From the NCBI GenBank assembly GCA_036245525.1, contig BTPG01000003.1, positions 189,416,660 to 189,480,659 of the forward strand: a DNA stretch of 64,000 bases. The letters run 5' to 3'. Position 1 is the stretch's first letter. Each line of letters starts with the position of its first letter. The translations under genes and the position numbers were made by a program. Below, in pieces: positions 41,832-64,000 of this stretch. The stretch is from Semisulcospira habei (lineage: Eukaryota; Mollusca; Gastropoda; Semisulcospiridae). Under the pieces are notes generated by a model that saw only the letters and a list, made by a program, of their open reading frames with translations, was not told the origin of the DNA and ran no database searches.

Positions 41832-42337
41832 TTAACTCCTTCACTGCCATTGATCACGGATTGCACTTCTGAAACGACTGCATACTGACCGACGTTCGCG
41901 TGATGAACACATGGCGTAAACGCGACGAAAGTAAGCATAAAGAACACAGGGCGTAAACGCGACGAAAGTAAGCATAAAGAACACAGGGCGTAAACGCGAC
42001 GAAAGTAAGCATAAAGAACACAGGGCGTAAACGCGACGAAAGTAAGCATAAAGAACACAGGGCGTAAACGCGACGAAAGTAAGCATAAAGAACACAGGGC
42101 GTAAACGCGACGAAAGTAAGCATAAAGAACACAGGGCGTAAACGCGACGAAAGTAAGCATAAAGAACACAGGGCGTAAACGCGACGAAAGTAAGCATAAA
42201 GAACACAGGGCGTAAACGCGACGAAAGTAAGCATAAAGAACACAGGGCTGACAAGAGACATAAATCCTCATGAGCCCCCGCGACAGCGGGGGCTCATGAG
42301 GGTTTATGTCTCTTGCAGCCGGCATTTGAGGGGTTAA
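41832..42337 (+). repeat. TTAA hairpin type F carrying an internal tandem array
   Basis: Begins TTAACTCCTTCACTGCCATT and ends GCCGGCATTTGAGGGGTTAA. The hairpin at 42249-42317 (CAAGAGACATAAATCCTCAT and complement) is nearly perfect. Between the left end and hairpin lies an array of nine 37-base units, making this F copy about 500 bases rather than 214. Confidence 0.88.
41914..42246. repeat. Minisatellite, nine 37-base units
   Basis: The unit GCGTAAACGCGACGAAAGTA plus AGCATAAAGAACACAGG repeats at 41914, 41951, 41988, 42025, 42062, 42099, 42136, 42173 and 42210, essentially without substitutions. 37 is not a multiple of three, so the translated repeat of 37 residues seen on the minus strand in all three frames is an artefact. 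Confidence 0.96.
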
Positions 42338-42571
42338 AGTGCTCTGTACTCGTAAGCTGGTCGGTCCGAACATAGAAACGCCACCCAGCAGCACACGTTT
42401 CATTTTCTTTTTATTATGTATTGCAGGGAAAGTGCGATGCTGTAGAGCGGCCTTCAAGGACACTTGGCCATCGACAGTGAGATGGGAAGACCTGGATGCG
42501 GTCGTCGACCTACACATCGCCTCCGGCACCGTCTGGATTACCGCAATTTACATCTGTTGCCGTAAACAACA

Positions 42572-42815
42572 CTGACAGCTCAAACAGTCATGTGAAAAGA
42601 TTCTCGCGAGAGATTATGTGATGCGATTGTGAGGGTATTTAGTGAGGATTTTGTGGATCGCCTGACCAAGATGGACAGAGTGAGTTTGAAGTGTGTTTTA
42701 CATCAGCTGCTCTAGCTGACAGCTCGAACGTTTTTCCCGGAAAGATTCTCGCGAGGCATTCTGCGATAAGATTGTGAGGATATTCAGAGCACATTTTGCA
42801 GAGCGCCTGAGTCCT
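42572..42815 (+). promoter_or_regulatory. Putative promoter region with duplicated TCTCGCGAG module
   Basis: Two imperfect copies of a segment of about 100 bases (from GACAGCTCAAAC at 42572 and GACAGCTCGAAC at 42718) lie just before the start codon. Each has TCTCGCGAGA or TCTCGCGAGG (42602-42611, 42747-42756), a known core-promoter palindrome in animals, and the second has CCGGAA, an ETS-type site, at 42738. No TATA box is evident. Transcription start is not determinable here. Confidence 0.45.
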
Positions 42816-42826
42816 GTATAATCAAC

Positions 42827-61196
<18,370 letters not shown>

Positions 61197-61445
61197 TGTG
61201 TAGGAGAACTGGCCGGACGATATCGAAGTGTGGTTTGTGTTTTACACCGTGTGACGACTACGGAAGACGATCCACTTTTGGATGTGTGTTTCGAGTAGGT
61301 CTATTGACTTATGCGCTGGTTACCTCCCTCGGTCCGCAACGCATCGTGCAGATGCAGGGGCTTATGAGAGTGTGTGCTTCTTGCTTGCAAGAAGAGGCCT
61401 CATTTACATCCATAGTGTGCGGTACTTCATCCGAGGTTACCTGAC
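61197..61445 (+). other. Likely 3' untranslated region
   Basis: Follows the stop codon. CCGGACGATATCGAAGTGTG at 61213 repeats the last coding bases (GACGATATCGAAGTGTGATG), a small tandem duplication across the stop. A half type-F arm (GGGGCTTATGAGAGTGTGTG) is at 61357. No AATAAA was found close by. Confidence 0.4.
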
Positions 61446-61447
61446 CT

Positions 61448-61615
61448 GTGCAGCCCTGACACAGGAGAGTGGTCGACCATGATGGTTCAAGGGTGGCGCC
61501 AGAATAGCTGGCGCTACCTTTGAACCATCACGGTGGACCTACCTCCAGAACTGGTAGTTAGTCGCGAAAAAAGGACTCCCAGATTTATAAACTTTGACAT
61601 TAGGGCTGAACGCAT
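61448..61615 (+). repeat. TTAA hairpin type A, diverged
   Basis: CCTGACACAGGAGAGTGGTC, then GGTTCAAGGGTGGCGCCAGA with partner GCGCTACCTTTGAACC. Ends at AGGGCTGAACGC; TTAA ends lost. Confidence 0.7.
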
Positions 61616-62312
61616 GCCGCAGTGATCGCGAACCGCCCCCCCCCCCCTCCACAACCCCCCCCCCCCCACACACACACACACTGCTGGGCACTGTCCTCAG
61701 TATCAAGGTACGCTACCTACTTATATTTGTCCTGGCTGTGATTTTGGATTAAGATTTGTTTGGTCAGTAAAAAAAAAAGGAAAAAAAGAAAAAGACGGTG
61801 AAGTCCGTTAGTGGGCTTCTCACACAATCTTGCACATTCGTGAATACGAGGCCACTTTTTTTCCCCTTTAGACGCCTTACTGCGGCGGAGTCGGTGCAAA
61901 ACGTCACGCGTTCAAAATTGGAGAAAATGATAGGCGATCGGAAATGATGCGAGAGTGGGTAATGACGACACTGGAATACGATCTGTTGCTATCGCCTGTG
62001 AACCAACTTAATCGTTATTCTTTGGCGCAGCATACATGGGCAAAACACAGGCTGGGGGCCGAAGAGTGAGTTTTCACAATTCGTATCAATTCATAGTATT
62101 TATTTCAAATCCTAATGTCTTTGCTTTTACAATGACTGGAAGAAATGAATCCTGTGGACTGACACACATCGCCATAACACATTTCTTTACTCCAGTCTGT
62201 GATCTAGGGTGTTTTGTCCTGTCAATGTTCAATGAAAACAAGCTGTGACGCTCAGTATCTACAACGAACACATTTGTGAGACTAGAGTATAATATTATAA
62301 CCTGTGCTGCTT
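61616..62312. other. Intergenic, nothing recognised
   Basis: C and CA runs at 61636-61681 and an A-rich run at 61767-61792. The 70-residue frame at 62036 has no supporting features. Confidence 0.45.
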
Positions 62313-62488
62313 TAGCCCATTTAGCCCCGACGCCCTACAGCAGAAGATGGATCGATCATGATAATTCAAGGGTAGTGCCAGATTAGCTTGGAGGCGCCAA
62401 GCTAATCTGGCACTGCCCTTGAATTATCATGGTCGATCCATCTCCTACAAGTGGTACTTAGCTGTTAGATGACACCTCCAAAATTAAG
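62313..62488 (+). repeat. TTAA hairpin type A, right end lost
   Basis: TTTAGCCCATTTAGCCCCGA begins it. The core arms TTCAAGGGTAGTGCCAGATT and AATCTGGCACTGCCCTTGAA are intact. The right flank stops at ACACCTCCAAAATT. Confidence 0.82.
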
Positions 62489-62611
62489 GCAAAAGATAGA
62501 CAATCCCATACTTTGGGGAAAAAGTGATATTTTTGATTGTATTGCTATAGAAAATCTCTCTTTTTCACAAAAACGAACTTTCTGTTCATTGAACCCCACG
62601 GTCCCATTTCC

Positions 62612-62738
62612 TAGATAGGTCAGTCGCATGAGTGAGTTTAAATCCTTCGCAAGCCGCTAAGCAAGGTGTTCCTTAACACATTAACACCTTTCTTGCAGGC
62701 TTGCACAGGATTTAAGCTCATTCATGCAACACAGCCAG
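62612..62738. repeat. Palindromic element type J
   Basis: CAGTCGCATGAGTGAGTTTA and TAAGCTCATTCATGCAACAC; inner AACACATTAACACC where a second small hairpin sits. Confidence 0.78.
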
Positions 62739-62741
62739 GTT

Positions 62742-63000
62742 AAGAAGTACCCAACGGAGAAAGAAACACGCTTAGAAAAGACGAGTACAACACAATTTAT
62801 TAATATTTCGGGTAAATACCCTTTGTCAAAATAGAAAAACAAACAGAGAGATTAGCCTACTTATCTTCATTCGCAGAAGGAATGTGGCAACTCTTTTCTA
62901 AGCGTGTTTCTTTCTCTGTTGGGTACTTCTTTGCATTTTACACGCTTGGCAGTCATCTTTGTGGTCTGAACAGCCAGGTTAGTATGCATGTGTGTTTGAC
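62742..63000. repeat. Palindromic element type P
   Basis: GAAGTACCCAACGGAGAAAG AAACACGCTTAGAAAAG at 62748 is complementary to CTTTTCTAAGCGTGTTTCTT and TCTGTTGGGTACTTC at 62893-62930, with a loop of about 110 bases. CAGCCAGGTTA flanks both sides (62735, 62970). Confidence 0.75.
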
Positions 63001-63002
63001 CT

Positions 63003-63192
63003 GGCTGAGTTGCATGAGTCAGTTCAAATCCTTGCGCCAGCCACTGAGCAAGGCGCTCCTGCGCATTGAGTTATATTATAAATATGAGAAATGCGCCATA
63101 TAAGTACCATGCATTATTATTATTATTATTACTGGAGCACCTTGCTTAGCGGCTGGAGCAGGATTTAAACTCAATCATGCAACTGATTCCTG
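63003..63192. repeat. Palindromic element type J interrupted by an (ATT)n-tailed insert
   Basis: J arms TGAGTTGCATGAGTCAGTTC and CTCAATCATGCAACTGATTC enclose about 70 bases including AATGCGCCATATAAGTACCA and ATT repeats (63113-63132), the 3' end style of the LINE fragments at 6.7 and 18.8 kb. Confidence 0.75.
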
Positions 63193-63515
63193 ATTTTGCT
63201 CTAGGAATACTTGTAGTAGGTATATATTATCGTAATTGAAAGAAAAGCCCACAGTCATCATAAATCCCAAGTCATGTGTTGGTGTTTGTCTTCCGGTACA
63301 TGATCTGTATAAATGACATCATTGTTTTTGTCCAACATGCTGAACTGACGCAGTTAGATGATGCTACACACTGCACGAAGCTGTTCATTTGTGTATTGCA
63401 TTGTATCAAAGTCATTCATCCGTACACAAATGTATCAGTAAGCATGCACAGCTGCTTAGGTTTTTAAAATAAAAATATATGCGTGTACAATTTTATGACA
63501 AGACACAATTCTTTG
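63193..63515. other. Intergenic, nothing recognised
   Basis: No gene or classified repeat in about 320 bases. Confidence 0.4.
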
Positions 63516-63595
63516 TTAACTCTTAGACCTCCAGAACGAATTGACTTCCATTCTTTAGTATGGAAGTCATTTAGTTCTCTAAGTTCAAGAGTTAA
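63516..63595. repeat. Additional TTAA hairpin type
   Basis: TTAACTCTTAGACCTCCAGA at the left and AGTTCAAGAGTTAA at the right, with inner GACTTCCATTC / TATGGAAGTC. An 80-base TTAA-bounded hairpin unlike types A to G. Confidence 0.72.
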
Positions 63596-63657
63596 TCACG
63601 TTTTCAGTTGATCGATAGTGAAACATCAGGAACCTACATACAGGTTGTACGCAGTCA

Positions 63658-63812
63658 TATAACCCTAAAACGCTGCTTCAAAATATTGAGTGACCAAGAG
63701 AGCTCAAGGGTGTAGCCAAAGTAGTCTGGCGCCTGTAGGCACCAAGCTATTTTGGCTCCAGCTTTGAACTATCCTGGTCGATCTGTTTTCTGAACTATTT
63801 TGCTATCGTCAT
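63658..63812 (+). repeat. TTAA hairpin type A/C/D, highly diverged
   Basis: ATAACCCTAAAACGCTGCTT, then AGCTCAAGGGTGTAGCCAAA with the partner TTTTGGCTCCAGCTTTGAAC. The oldest-looking core hairpin copy here. Confidence 0.6.
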
Positions 63813-64000
63813 GGGACACCTCCCCTACTGGGGATCCTCCCTGACTGTGCTCTCGTTCATTGTTCGAAGTCGTTCGGCGTAGACGTAACCTCTCTTACGC
63901 TGATGTCGGCCCGAGGACCTTTTGGTACTGGAAGGTATGATCACCACTAAATCAAGGCTGTTTTATTATGTATTTGTCTTACATAGTAAAGTTGTACATA
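63813..64000. other. Window end, type-L scrap
   Basis: GATGTCGGCCCGAGGACCTT at 63902 resembles a type-L arm; otherwise nothing recognised. Confidence 0.4.

Noticed and set aside
41819..42529. 236-residue repetitive ORF on the minus strand
   Set aside because: The 37-base minisatellite is open in three frames, giving the same 37-residue cycle; it is an array and not a protein.

Overview
The window is eukaryotic nuclear DNA: one multi-exon protein-coding gene in a very repeat-rich background of LTR and Penelope-like retroelements, a Tc1-type transposon, tRNA-derived SINEs, LINE tails, long microsatellites and several dozen short palindromic (hairpin) elements. Repeat style, long introns and the type of gene suggest a lophotrochozoan, most likely a marine gastropod mollusc. 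That assignment is an inference; no species-diagnostic locus is present.

Layout. About 1-42,600 is intergenic and holds no convincing host gene. It contains nested hairpin elements, SINEs, a LINE reverse-transcriptase remnant (6.2-6.8 kb), a complete-ended but internally deleted Ty3/gypsy-like LTR retrotransposon on the minus strand (11,725-17,438) and a 5'-truncated Penelope-like element with a GIY-YIG domain (37.8-38.8 kb). About 42,600-61,200 is a single plus-strand gene. I assembled nine coding exons (42827-44975, 45724-46025, 49257-49601, 53869-54156, 55353-55543, 56252-56455, 57546-57892, 59023-59155, 60254-61196) whose splice phases all agree, giving 1,633 residues: signal peptide, very long Ser/Thr/Pro-rich mucin-like ectodomain with a dibasic RARR site, seven predicted membrane helices, a Cys-rich juxtamembrane patch and a long Ser-rich cytoplasmic tail. 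The membrane part resembles vertebrate proline-rich transmembrane proteins 3/4 (PRRT3/PRRT4). About 61,200-64,000 is again repeat-rich intergenic DNA.

The most unusual property is the hairpin-element population. For reference I coin letter labels. Types A, C and D share one core hairpin (stem beginning TTCAAGGGTRGTGCCAGA and ending GCTTGGCGCC) and differ in flanks; B, F and G have other hairpins. Intact copies of these six types begin TTAAC and end GTTAA, as expected for a piggyBac-like TTAA target. One F copy sits exactly at the TTAA in the loop of a G hairpin, which shows the target duplication directly. Types E, H, I, J, K, L, M, P and Q are further palindromic repeats, some without obvious TTAA ends. 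Copies lie in every intron of the gene, one transposon starts 14 bases after a splice donor, one hairpin element ends 25 bases before a splice acceptor, and a 70-base hairpin is embedded in frame in coding exon 1.

All calls come from reading the sequence; no database or folding program was used. Edges of degraded repeats are approximate.
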